Shown: piece after piece, positions 11,630 to 22,609 of the stretch
Numbering within the stretch: the stretch's first letter is position 1
How the letters are laid out: each line of letters begins with the position of its first letter
NCBI GenBank assembly: GCA_020740775.1
Contig: JAHEWK010000013.1
Location: 2,342,696 to 2,406,695, forward strand
Direction of reading: 5' to 3'
DNA from: Ilyonectria destructans
Taxonomy: Eukaryota; Ascomycota; Sordariomycetes; Hypocreales; Nectriaceae
DNA length: 64,000 bases
Notes under the pieces: model-generated
What the model saw: only the letters and a program-made list of their open reading frames with translations
What the model was told of the DNA's origin: nothing
The model's database searches: none
Position numbers and translations under genes: made by a program

Positions 11630-13002
11630 TTATCCAAACTTCTTCTCAAACTTCTTCAGCATCCCAGATACTCCGCGTTCCAGCCGTCCCGCATTCTCCT
11701 CAAGCTTACCCCTGGGTTCCTTGTTCTGCGAGTAAGGATGCAACTCTGAGTCAGCCATCTCTTTCTGTGTCGGTCGATACACTTGCTGGTGGACACTGTA
11801 ATCTTGGGCTCCAGGCTGGTCCCGTGGGGGCTGCTGATGAGCGTATGAGTACTGCGAGAAGCCACCCGGCGGAGGCGGAGGGACCGCGGGGTTGGCTGCG
11901 GGTGGTGTTGGGTGCCCTGGAGGTTGGATAATGGCCTGCTGCGGCGGCGGTTGCGATGCCGGCGGGCCAGGAAACGTTGAGCCGTAGGGGCTACCGAGAC
12001 CGCTCTGGACAGGCATCGTCGCGGCCCGGTGAAGGCTAGGATGCTGCGGTATAGCACCGAACTGGGGCGGGGGCAACCCGGGACTTTTCAGCGGGAATTG
12101 CGACGGGGGCGGCATTCCAGGAGTGAATGGTTGCTTGTGGTAGTCATATGCAACGGCCACCGCCAACGGGTTGAGCGGATCCTCATCTGGCGGGGGTGTC
12201 TTCTCCCGATGCTGTATCGCCTCCGGCGCAGCAGGAGCCGCGGGGTTGTAAGCCATGGGCACAAAGGTAGCTGGCGCCGCTTCGGTTGATGGAGGCGGCG
12301 CCTTCGGGGGCGGCGCGAAGCTATGTGAGATGGGCTGCGAGGGTGCTTTCGCTGCCCCGTACTGGGGATCAGAGATGGCCATAATCTCCAAGTTTTGAAC
12401 CACGGAGCTCATTGGAGCTGGCTGAGGAGGCGGGCCAGGTTCGTCGAGAACTTCTACTTGCGATGGTTGAATGACCATCCTCACGCCATTGACGAACTGG
12501 AGCGCATCTTGTTGTGTCCAGAAGTAGATATCCAGCGAGTGGAGCTTGTAGTGGTATTTGTTCTCATTTCGCGGGTCGTAGGTCGGCAGGTGCCATTCCC
12601 CTTGGTCAACGTTGTCGGCTACGGTAAGTGATACCTTGCAGTGTTGTTTGTAAGAGTATCGAAGGTGGGCCTGGTCAAGGACTGTCCGCGCGAAAAGGTT
12701 AGTGCCCATTCACTCATACATGGCGCAGTTCCTTACATCCGTCAAAGGCGTCTTGATCGTCGCCTCCAGGGTTGTTGGCGACTTCAATGCGACACCGCCT
12801 CTCGTTTGCGTTCTCAAACAGGTAGACATAGGAGCCCTTGTCGAATCGGTGGTGGCGTGGCTTCACTTCTGGGGGCCCATAGAAGTAGTGGATATCTGCA
12901 AAGCTGTGGGTGTGGTGAGTCAAAGTCCAAAGTCTTCCATGTTCTCACGTCGCAGACTCACAGCGTCGCGACGTTCTCCTCTCCCGGCCGCACTGCCATC
13001 AT
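11630..13002 (-). CDS. Conserved fungal protein with proline-rich C-terminus, unknown function
   Basis: Predicted 419 residues from minus-strand exons 13002-12962, 12903-12737 and 12681-11630. All junctions keep frame. Intron 1 is gtgagt..cacag with a ttgac branch region; intron 2 is gtaagg..ggacag with cactaac. The N-terminal 150 residues form a compact conserved domain (FADIHYFYGPPEVKP, HHRFDKGSYVYLFENA, WHLPTYDPRNENKYHYK, LDIYFWTQQDALQFVNG). It is followed by a Pro/Ala/Gln-rich low-complexity region and a basic C-terminal helix (SGMLKKFEKKFG). I recall homologous proteins in many ascomycetes, all without experimental function as far as I know. A second in-frame ATG directly follows the first (12999). 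It is divergent from the DNA polymerase kappa gene with 615 bp between starts. Confidence 0.88.
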
Positions 13003-13617
13003 GTGGGTTTAAGAAGCTTAAGGCGTGGCCAACAGCGACGTCAAGTAGGTTCCAATAAGAATAAAGGGCAACTCGGAGACAGTCGTCGTCGCGAGAAGCA
13101 GCAAGACCAGAGGGCAGAGATCACAGAAACAGAAGAGGGGAAATGCAACCCAAGCTCAGCAACTTGCGGGCAGCTTGGGTTTTGTACTCGTGTGCGCCAC
13201 TTAGCAGCTCGGCGGCAACAGAGCTGATCTGTATCTGTTCCAACGGCCGACATTGCATGTGTAGCCCTGTAATCGCCTTCGATGTCGGCGCTTAAACGCC
13301 TGTTTTTGGCTGTTCTAAGAGAGGGGGAACTGGCCCGCTGGCCAATGACGGTGGAAAGACCCTTGGTGTCGTCAACGTTGTCCCACCGACCCCACACCGT
13401 CATCACAGTGGAATTGGCATGATCGACACACGTGACTTCGTGTTCTGCCTAGAGCGCGTCGAGCCTCAGAGGGGCAAGGATCACGTCTCAGCTCTTCCGT
13501 CATACCTCCCGACGCGACGCCCATTGAAGCGGCTCTCAGGCTTTGGTTCATGATGTTACTGCAATATCTGAGAGTGTCACCCCGCCATATCTCAAAGTTC
13601 TTAATATTCGCTTCGCG
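13003..13617. other. Divergent promoter region
   Basis: 615 bp between the starts of the proline-rich protein gene and the DNA polymerase kappa gene. The polymerase frame extends upstream to an in-frame ATG at 13543, but ATG 13618 (MTSPEPQPPEES) gives the more typical N-terminus. No other element was recognised. Confidence 0.5.
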
Positions 13618-15540
13618 ATGACCTCTCCAGAACCTCAACCGCCAGAGGAGTCGCCACCCTCCAACGCTGCCCCCCCGGAAGAGATCGACGACAACCTCAA
13701 GACCCTCAAGTACCATCTACTTGGGCCTTCACTCACCAAGGCCGGCTTGGAGAAAGTGGACCAGGGCAAGGTACATAATGCTGCATGTCGTTTTGACAAG
13801 CCTTGCTAAGAAAATGGTCATCAGGTCTCCGAGATCATCTACAACGCCTCTAAAGGCTCCAAGTTCTTCAACCGCGAAGAAGTCCGCGACAAAGTCCTGA
13901 CCCAGAAGATCGAGCAAATACTATCCAGGAAGGCACACCTCGAAAAGCAAGATTTGACCCGGGAACTCCGGAATGCCGATCGATTGATCTCAGAGTTTGA
14001 GGTCTCGAGAGACTTGACCCAGCACATTGTTCACGTCGATTGCGATGCCTTCTACGCAGCTGTGGAGCTACTGGATCGCCCAGAGCTGAAAGATCTACCG
14101 TTTGCTGTAGGAGGTGGGGTTTTAACGACCTGCAACTACGTGGCTCGTCAATATGGCTGTCGATCTGGCATGGCCTCCTTCGTGGCCAAGAAATTATGCC
14201 CCGAACTCATTTTCATCAAACTCAACTTTGACAAGTACAATGCCAAGGCGCAAGAAGTCAGAGAAGTTTTTGTCAATTATGACCCCCGATTTGAGAGTGC
14301 TAGCATCGACGAAGCCTATCTCAACATTACAGAATACTGTCAAGAAAAAGACATCGATCCTGCCGAAGCAGTGGAGCAGATGAGAAGAGAAGTCCATGAG
14401 AGGGCCAAAATTACGGTGTCTGCTGGCATCGCGGCGAATGCCAAGTTGGCAAAAATCTGTTCCAATATGAATAAGCCCAATGGGCAGTATGTACTGCCCA
14501 GCGACCGTGGTGCGATCATGACCTTCATGAGGGATCTGCCTACCCGCAAGGTAAACGGGATCGGTAGAGTTCTCGAACGGGAGCTGTTGGAGATTGGGAT
14601 TAAGACATGCGGCGACATCTACGAACAGAGACAGTTCTTGAACCGGCTCTTCGGCGAAAAGACTTCCACATTCCTGTTCCGTTGCTACCTTGGTCTCGGC
14701 CGCACCAAAATCCAACCCGCCGAGGAGTACGAACGTAAGAGCGTCGGCACTGAAAGCACCTTCCGGGAGATGTCCGAACCCGCCAAGTTCAGAGAAAAGC
14801 TTCGCTGGACCGCCGATGAACTCGAGAAAGACCTGAATCGTGCAGGGTGTAAGGGTCGCACCCTCTGCCTCAAAGTGAAGCTACATACATTTGAAGTTTT
14901 CACCCGCCAGGTCGTTATTCCTCGAGCCATCCACCTCTCGGATGACTTATACAACTATGCCCTACCCATTCTCACGAAGCTCGAGCAAGACATGCCAGGT
15001 CTGAAGCTGCGACTCATGGGCCTCCGGGTCACGCACCTCGTTAGCACAAAAAAGCCAGACACCATGAAGTTCTTCGGGTTCAGAAGTCAAAGAAACGAGT
15101 CTGGGGATCAATCGGATAGCAGTCTCAAGAGAAAGGCTATTGACGATGACGGAGAGTGGGAGCAGTGGCCAGAAGATGAATTTCAGGATTATGGCCTCCC
15201 CGATGACCTACCCAGCAACCCTGAGGACATGAGCGATGACTCTCCAAATCGTAGGCACGGCAAAGAGATCGTGCCTAATCCCACAGTGGAGAACCTACCT
15301 CCGGAGGAACTTTGGGATTGTCCCATCTGCGGTCGCCCACAGGCAACCGATGAGCGACTTTTCAACGAACATATTGACCTTTGTTTATCTCGCCAGACGA
15401 TCCGTGATGCAGTCCATGCTGATGGACCATCAATATCGCGAGACCCAACACCTGAGGCGAAGAGGCCCCGGGTGGCAGAGAAGAGGAAGGGGCGTCCACG
15501 GGCTGTTGACCCGAAGCAGAAGCAGCTACAGTTTGGATAA
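13618..15540 (+). CDS. polK: DNA polymerase kappa (Y-family, DinB type)
   Basis: Translesion DNA polymerase of the Y family, acting in the nucleus on damaged templates. Exons 13618-13770 and 13825-15540 give 622 residues; the intron is gtacat..tcatcag with a tgctaag branch site. The N-clasp typical of eukaryotic kappa precedes the palm (GLEKVDQGK/VSEIIYNASKGSKFF). Catalytic signatures are VDCDAFYAAVE (metal-binding Asp near 123) and SIDEAYLN (Asp213-Glu214). The helix-hairpin-helix region contains VNGIGRVLERELLEIG, and the little finger follows. A Rad18-type UBZ zinc finger lies at about 548-577 (WDCPICG..HIDLC), which should bind ubiquitinated PCNA. The tail is basic (KRPRVAEKRKGRPR) and ends KQKQLQFG, which could be a degenerate PCNA-interacting motif. 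Nothing is truncated. Confidence 0.95.
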
Positions 15541-16566
15541 GAATGAGTATCATAATTACCATGTAGCTTTGACTTGGATAATGAATATAAATAGCATGAT
15601 TGATGGCACAACATACTCGTACTGGTACTAAATACGGGATCCTGTTAAGTTTTATTCTAGCATTCAGCAGCGCCCATCTACCAAGGCTTGTGGCGATCCA
15701 AGTGATCGCCTAATAGTTGGTAGCACCTTTGGGTCCCAAACGATCAATCAAGCTGTGCAGGGACCCCGGTCTGTCTAAGAAAAAGGAACATCAGATTTAC
15801 CACTGCTAGCTTCACATTGCCGTCCATGTTTTAATCGGACTAAGGGAAGAAGCCTGGTGCCAAGGGGGTATTCTCGGCTGAAGTCTGACAATAAATCGAA
15901 CAACATATGCTTGTCTTCTTGGGCAAAGTTCAATTATCAGTGCTCTTACTCATCCTCATTCGGACATTTACTCCACGGGGCTCGGGCGGAGAGGAAACTC
16001 CTCGAGCAGCGTTTCTTCAGTGGAAATACAAAATTGAGACTATTCAAACAAGACTAGTAGTTTCTCGAGGTGACATTAACTTCGTTCTTAACGTTGAAAT
16101 GGGACAAGGACCGAGTCCTTCCAAGTACCCTAGAGCGATGTGTGGCACTATGTGAAGACTTATGGAAAGTAATAACGTCAGACTCGTTTATTTCCTTTGT
16201 GGCGGCTATCGTCAACGAGTCTTTTTGTATAGAAGAGCCGGTAACTCAAGACAGAACCGGTGGAAATTAAATGTTGGGTAAGCTATTATCTCATTTACGA
16301 AGGCAATCGTTCTTGGGAAGTCATCGCATCAACTGAGCAACGAATTCGGTTCGGATTTTTTATTCATTTGGTAGTCTGCCCAAGATTAGGTCCCACGCGA
16401 AGCATGTGGGGAACACGATATTGAGACGAGTACTTAAGCGTCCGGATAGGGAGGACTCATGATACACTCATCGAACTTATATAGAGAACAACCATTTTGA
16501 TTTCTCTCCATCGAAGGAGCGGAGTACAATGGCAACACATAAGCTAAATTCAGCGTGGTGTCTGTT
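15541..16566. other. Intergenic region upstream of 5S rRNA
   Basis: About 1 kb with somewhat lower GC than neighbouring genes. No coding frame is convincing. It may contain old repeat remnants, but I found no terminal repeats. Confidence 0.45.
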
Positions 16567-16685
16567 ACATACGACCATAGCTCTTAGAAAATACGGGATC
16601 CCGTCCGCTCTCCCTTAGTCAAGCTGAGAAGCGGCGAATTAGTACTCGGGTCGGTGACGACCGGGGAATCCTCGCTGTTGTATGT
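16567..16685 (+). rRNA. 5S ribosomal RNA
   Basis: A 119-bp match to the fungal 5S rRNA pattern, which I recognised by eye. It starts acatacgaccatag and ends gttgtatgt, so the 5' and 3' ends pair (acatac/gtatgt, helix I). The conserved middle atacgggatcccgtccgctc, the region around agtcaagctgag and the hairpin gggtcggtgacgacc are present. Helix II pairs (gctcttag with ctgagaagc) with one bulged A. A long T-rich tract follows directly, a good Pol III terminator. 5S genes are dispersed singly in many Pezizomycotina, which fits this isolated copy. It looks functional rather than a pseudogene. Confidence 0.93.
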
Positions 16686-16707
16686 TTTTTTTTATTTCTT
16701 TTTTTCC
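16686..16707 (+). terminator. Pol III terminator of the 5S rRNA gene
   Basis: T-rich tract (two runs of seven or more T) immediately 3' of the 5S rRNA sequence, as expected for RNA polymerase III termination. Confidence 0.8.
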
Positions 16708-17072
16708 CTCTCCCTGTTAGTTATTTTTGTGTTGTGATATTTTTGTGTCCGTTGGAGATATTGAATATCAGCCGTGGGGTGCATTTGAACACGCGACGAT
16801 TCTTCCCACAAGTTGTGTCGCGATATTGTAAAAGACCCAACATGCGGGTCAAACTCACGTCACTGTATTCAGTTCAACATTACTGGCCTGGTGGCAATTT
16901 GGGAGAACCAGAGGCTTGCATGGACCGCAGTTGGCCATATCTATTCTGTACTATTGACTCCGTATGATGTGTCTATATTTTACCCCCCTTCCCGTCCATG
17001 TAATTGAATTAGCGATAAAGATCCAAAACGCCATGCTTGCAGTTTTACTCAAGTCCAATAAAAAGACACTGC
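16708..17072. other. Intergenic, 3' of TRK gene
   Basis: About 365 bp between the 5S terminator and the 3' end of the potassium transporter gene on the opposite strand. Nothing else recognised. Confidence 0.45.
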
Positions 17073-19408
17073 CTAGTTTATATTGTCGCGGCTAGTGATT
17101 CGATCCATATTCATCGTCATGGCTCGCCTAATTCGCGAGTCCTCTTCTTCTTCCTTTTGCAACTTCAGCCCTGGCAATCTGACCGCCTTATCTAGGGCGA
17201 CGGGCAAGCCTCGATGGCGTCCTCTCAACATCACGATACACAAAACAATCTTGCTGCCAGGGTGCATACCCCCTGAAAAACTGTAGTTGGCACCGGGAAG
17301 GCCTATTGAGAGGCCAACACAGCCATACGCAGATACAACCTCAAATAGCACGTTGAATATGCTGTATGCAAGAGGTTGGTCGAGGAAGTGATCCGTTTCG
17401 ATGATCATGATAATGAGCAATGGCACGACTAGCCACCACAGATCGTGGGCAAGCTGACCTCGAATTTGCTGTCCGATGAAAGAAACAGGGGAAGTATCAC
17501 CGGGGCCTTTAGCCGGAGGGACACCGACGCCTTGAAATGTCATCGATCTCTTTACCGTCTTGCTGATCACTGCAGCAGTAGCTCTCCGTCGAAGATGTCT
17601 CTTGGCTGGATCATCGGTATTATTCGAAGGAAGTGTTGTCATGTCGTCCTCTGGCTGTTCCACAGCTGCCGGGTCATCATCGTAGATGCCAAGGGACCTT
17701 TCCTCGTAGACATTGGAGTGTCGCATTGTAATGGACACTGGATAAACGGAAACGTACATCATGATCATGTACAAAAGCTGGACGGCGGGATAGAGGGCGG
17801 ACATGGAGACCACCGCGAAACCGGCAGCACGAACAGCTGAATACAATGTCAGTTATTACGACGATGCGAAGGACAAGATACTGACTTACCAATTGCTTGA
17901 AACCAGCCAGCAAAGATCCGGTCTGCCATGGGTAGTGCCTCGACGGTTGGGTTACCAATGTTCAAGACCTCAAACGCGACCCAGTCGATGGTGTTGATCA
18001 GCAGAAGTATGAGAAGTAGCCACCAGGTCGCCTGAGAAGGAAATAGCGTGGTGTAGACTCTTCGAGGGTACTTGAGGATGAACTCGACTGTCTCTTGCCA
18101 TGGCCCATAGGTGGATGAGCCCTTTGCTAATTGAAGTGTCTTGAGCATCAACCATAGAATAAACCGTAGGAAGAGAGGATACGCTGTGTTCCCGGCGAGA
18201 ATAAGAAGGCCAACGACGACCAAAACGAAGTACGAGCCTTGAAAGACAGTCATACCGGCATCGATGACCGACATCCCAGCGTTGTTGAAGGCGGAGACAG
18301 ATAAGAAAATCCCCGACCACCAGGGATTCGCACCGTAGTCCCTCGCAGCAGTTGGATTATTGATGGCGATCCAAGCACCCAAGGCAACGGCGCCTAGAAA
18401 CTGCCACAGGAAACCATACATGGGGACGGTGACGGCGAGAATCTTCAGAGCACGGTACTCACAACCACCGAGTGCCTCTCGCTCATCTGAAGTCAGGTCG
18501 TAGAATTGTCCCCTGCGGCCAACATTGTGATTGCCCAATATCTTTTTCCAGTGTAGTAGAAAGTCTTCTGACTGATCTGAGCCGGTAGAATCCGCAGTTG
18601 AAGGCCGTCGAGTATCTCTGTTGGTTTCCTGGTTGTCGTGCTGGTAGATGGATGCGCTACCTCTTCGCTCGGGGCGGCGCCCAAAAGACTCAGCGAATCG
18701 AATATGGTCCCTTGAAGAGATATCCGCCTCAGATGCAAGCGTCGTCGTCCTGCTAGGATTCTCTTCTGTGTCTGAGGGGATGGATTCTTCGGGGCACGAG
18801 ACGGTACGACGGGCATCGATGCCAACAGAGAGTAGATCGTTGGGATCATCGACCGCTTCTTCGATCTTTTCTGAGACGCGTTGGCGGGTGCCCAGGCCTG
18901 GTAAGATGCCTCCAGTTGCAGGGGGCGATGTCTTGAACTTGTCAAAGTTGAAGAATTGGCGAAAGGCCGGGGTCTGCTTGACAGCGGCACGGCGTTTCCG
19001 ACTGTCACGTTCTGTCTCGACAATGTCCTCGAAACGCTTTTCAAAGGCGTGCTTACGGGCCAAGACGGTCCAGAATGAGACCCAAATGACGCTGCCGATG
19101 ATGAACAGGATCCAAAGCAGGACTTGCTGCCATGTTGTCAAAGTGCTAAGATCTACCGAGTTGAGGCCCGTGTTGGTGAATGAGGATACGACGAGGAACA
19201 TGCAATCGACAAATTCGATGTTGTTACGGGTATTGCTGGAGCCCCATAGGATGACGGAGAAGAGGAGGGATCCTAGGATGAAGTAGGCATAGTGTATGGT
19301 GATGTAGTTGATGGGCGGTACCCCGGCACGAACTGTCGAGACGAGAGACGCGAGGCGAGGATGCTCCTCGAGCAGGCCGTTCCAACGATTCTTGATTGAG
19401 CCAAACAT
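17073..19408 (-). CDS. TRK1: TRK-family potassium transporter
   Basis: Plasma-membrane K+ uptake protein of the TRK/HKT superfamily. Two minus-strand exons, 19408-17890 and 17836-17073, give 760 residues; the 53-bp intron is gtaagt..ttcag. The four pore-loop repeats are visible: SSFTNTGLNSVD, SAFNNAGMSVID, FQAIAVRAAGFAVVS (created by the splice) and SAYGCVGLSIG, each with the filter glycine. A long hydrophilic loop (about 140-310) between the first and second repeat units is normal for fungal Trk proteins, as are the basic C-terminal region (RGRHRGLPVALDKAV) and tail. The third loop reads RAAGF where many homologues have TRTAGF, a mild variation. The start MFGSIKNRWNGLLEE is the first ATG in frame with the conserved first TM hairpin. 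Confidence 0.95.
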
Positions 19409-21793
19409 TTTGGAGGATCAAATACCAGGGCAAGACACGCCAGCGCCAGCGCCAGCGCCAAGCAGGAGGTTCCGAAAGTGCGATGTGAAGCCTCGATTGG
19501 TTTGCGAAGGAAGGTGATACCGGGTTACTTGAAGAGCGAGGACATGGTGGATCGAATCAATTGAAGGCGATGCTGATTGCGGAAGCGGTCAAGAATCGAT
19601 GGTGATGGTCTGCAAAGGTGAAGCCAAACAAAGAGGCGCCTACAATGAAGATGAGGCGAGGATATGCGACAATCAGAGGGACGGGATAGAAAGGGGAGGG
19701 CCGAGTAACAAAGGGCAGGTCCGTAAGTGCGAGGAAGGAGTGGAAGACGTAATTGCGCGGAGACCGAAATGGACCGAAATGGACAGGTACGAGGCGGGAG
19801 ACCTTAAGCTTATGGGATAAGCCGTGACAGCTGGGCGTGCAAGGGCTAGAGCAGGGTCGGGGCCCAAACCAACCAGTTGCAACAGGGTCTGAGGTTTGAA
19901 GGGGACACGAAATTCAAGGGCAAAAGGCCGATATTGCGTGTCATATCAGGTACCATGTTGTACTACCCACTACCTACCGCCGCCACACCCAGTCCCCCAC
20001 GGCCTGGCCAAAGCACGAGCGGCCCTAGCGGTGAATCAGCTCTTAGCTGGCGCCCGCCCGCTGACAAGGGCAGCTCTAAATTACTACGGAGTAATTACTA
20101 CGCAAAAGGGACAACGGGACAGCGATGAGGTGAGTCGCGTGGATCCAATGGAGCACAGCGCATAAGCTATGGCCCAGTTAACAGCCAAGAGGGAGCCAAT
20201 TCGGCCAGACGGGCAACGAGAGACTGGGTCTGGCGTCGTGTTCGTCGAAACATATCCCTTGCTGCGTATTAAACATGTCCCTTGAGCTGCTCCAGCCCTC
20301 GGATCGGGCCACCGAGTTCCGCTACATACATGGATGTCGTAATGTCGCAATGCCGTGCTGTCTATCATACGGTTTTTGCCACTGTCGAGCACCCGCCCAT
20401 TGCATCCCGTCTGATTTGCAACTTGGTTGTCGCGTTAAGATTCGTCCCCTCCCCTATCGTCCGCACCACCACCAGAGTAAACTTCCGCCCCCTGGCGCGC
20501 CGCTGCTTAGCTCCCGGGTGCCGCGGGCTTTTAATTAGTGGGCAACCTCATCCACTGGCTGGCATCGACGCGGGCGGGTATCAGTGGAGGTGCCGCTGCA
20601 ACATTGACTTGGAACTTTGGGAGGCCAACATCGGACACGCAACGAGTCCCATCAGTTCCGTTGCATCCATGTTAATGCAGTATAGATGCCCGATTGCATC
20701 GAATTTTCATCGCTTGCACAGCCTTTCGGGCGTATACGGTCATCTCCAAACAATCATATGAGTATGACGAACCTTGCGGCTAGACTTTGACAACGCATTT
20801 ACCCTTGTGCCGGTGAGAAGCCCTAATTAACCTTTGAGTATTCAAGCAAAATACGGCATCCTCGTGCCGAGTGGCTCCCGGGCGGGTGCCTGTCCGGTTC
20901 CGGCGGGTTCATCTTTGGCTCCGTCAGATCGGTGGTAGCTGAGCAACCTCCTCACGTCCAGCTCATATCAAGCATCTTATCGCCGCACTGTCGTTGCCCA
21001 AGTTTCAACCAGATGCTTGGATGCGTGTGCTTTTTCCTGCTTGTTTTACCGCCTCGATCCGATCATAGACTCGATCATTTTCGATTCCCTTCAACTCAGA
21101 ATCTGACTTGCCCTTACTTCGTACTCACCGCTTCAATACTCCCACGCAGGCATTGGGAGGCACAAGACACTGAGACTCGCGTGCTTACATGTGGACACTG
21201 GCCTGAAACAGGTTACGCCCAAGCCGCTGGAAAGTGGTTATCTTAAACAACTGCCGGGAAATGCGGCTGGCTGGATATAGCTTACTCGTCTCCCGAGAGT
21301 AGTTATAAATATCCTCTGCTATGTCACCTCCTGCTGCCGCTCTCGAAGTTTGCTCAACCAAGTCCCCCGTCTTGGCACACCAAGCTTCCCTCGATCAATG
21401 CAATATCGGTAATATGTCTTTCATGGCTACGCACATATATTCCTCTCACCATGTTAATGTGCGCTATTCGTGTGGATGCCCGGGCGTTGTCTTATTGTGC
21501 GTCTCTACGATGACCATATGGACAACGGAAGAGGATCAAATGCGGTGTTTCGATGCCGGTGAATCAAATCGTCCACCCAAGCATGGACGTGTCACCGAAT
21601 GATTGCGATCGCCGTGGCATCTTGCACATGTCACAGACACGGGAGGACGGCCAGCACTGCCCTTGTCAGACTGTCAATATCAAGCCTTAGTTGTGGCTGC
21701 CGTACACATTGGATCAACGTAACCCATTATCATCATTTTCTGTTCTAGGATTCTAGGATTTCCATGCAACCATTGTGGTCACACATATAGTCA
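19409..21793. other. Intergenic region, 2.4 kb
   Basis: This lies between the TRK start and the 3' end of the FKBP gene. A short gccagc hexamer repeat occurs at 19,440-19,462. Open frames (for example 20932-21246) have no recognisable domain. A TATA-like ttataaatat occurs near 21,302 without a supported gene downstream. Confidence 0.45.
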
Positions 21794-22609
21794 TTACAGC
21801 TCCTCGTGAGCCGCGTCGTCGGTGTCGGCGAGAATCGTCTTGACGGCCTCAGTGGCCTCGGACGCGGCACTGACAACCTTCTCGGCAACGCCCTCAGCTA
21901 CACTCTCGGTGTCACCAGCAGCCTTCTCAGCAGGCTCGGACTCGACCGTAACGTAGTCAATCGGGTCGGGCTTCGTGACGCCATCGATGCCAAGGAGCTC
22001 CGTCTCGAAGACTGTAATTGAGGTGTTAGCTGCGATTCTCATTAAAACTAGGGTAAGGTAATCGTACTGAGAGTTGATCCAGCGGGGATAGGACCCATGG
22101 AGCGCTGGCCGTAGCCAAACTCGGGAGGGATAGTCAACTTCCTAGATTAGAGTCAATACGGTACACTGCGAGAAACGTGAGCGGGCAGTCGTCACTAACC
22201 TCTTCTCGCCAATGCACATGTCCATGAGACCCTGGTCCCATCTTGCGCCAATGTCAGCATGATCGGGCTCGAATCGTTGTCACGAGGCTGCAACTTACCC
22301 CTTAATGACCTGGCCGGTACCGAGCTTGAAAGAGAAGGGGACGCCACGGTCGATGCCTTGATAGGCGGTCAGCGATCAGCGGACAATCGTCGGGGGCCAA
22401 TTCAAGGCGAGGCGGGACATACTGGCATCAAACTGCTTGCCGGTGGCCTGCAGGGTACCGCGGTAGTGCATGGAGACCTTGTCTCCCTTCTGGGTCTTGC
22501 GCTCGCAGTTGACGGGGACGGTCACGTCAACCTCGAGCTTCGCGGGGTCCGCGGCGACAGCACTGACGGCGACAGAGGCCAGGGCGGAAAGGAATAGGGC
22601 GGCTTTCAT
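21794..22609 (-). CDS. FPR2: ER FKBP-type peptidyl-prolyl cis-trans isomerase
   Basis: Secretory-pathway prolyl isomerase of the FKBP2 class. Five minus-strand exons: 22609-22423, 22356-22299, 22241-22200, 22141-22068 and 22011-21794, giving 192 residues; every junction keeps frame. An N-terminal signal peptide ([20 protein letters not shown]) is followed by one FKBP domain with the usual pocket residues: [61 protein letters not shown]. After the domain comes an Ala/Glu-rich acidic tail of about 60 residues ending in HEEL, a KDEL-like ER-retention signal, so the protein should stay in the ER lumen and assist folding. Intron density (four introns in 580 coding bases) is high for this window. 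Confidence 0.95.

Noticed and set aside
15630..15650. 13-bp match (aaatacgggatcc) to the core of the 5S rRNA
   Set aside because: Similarity stops at once on both sides; a chance 13-mer match between the 5S gene and 64 kb is not very unlikely.
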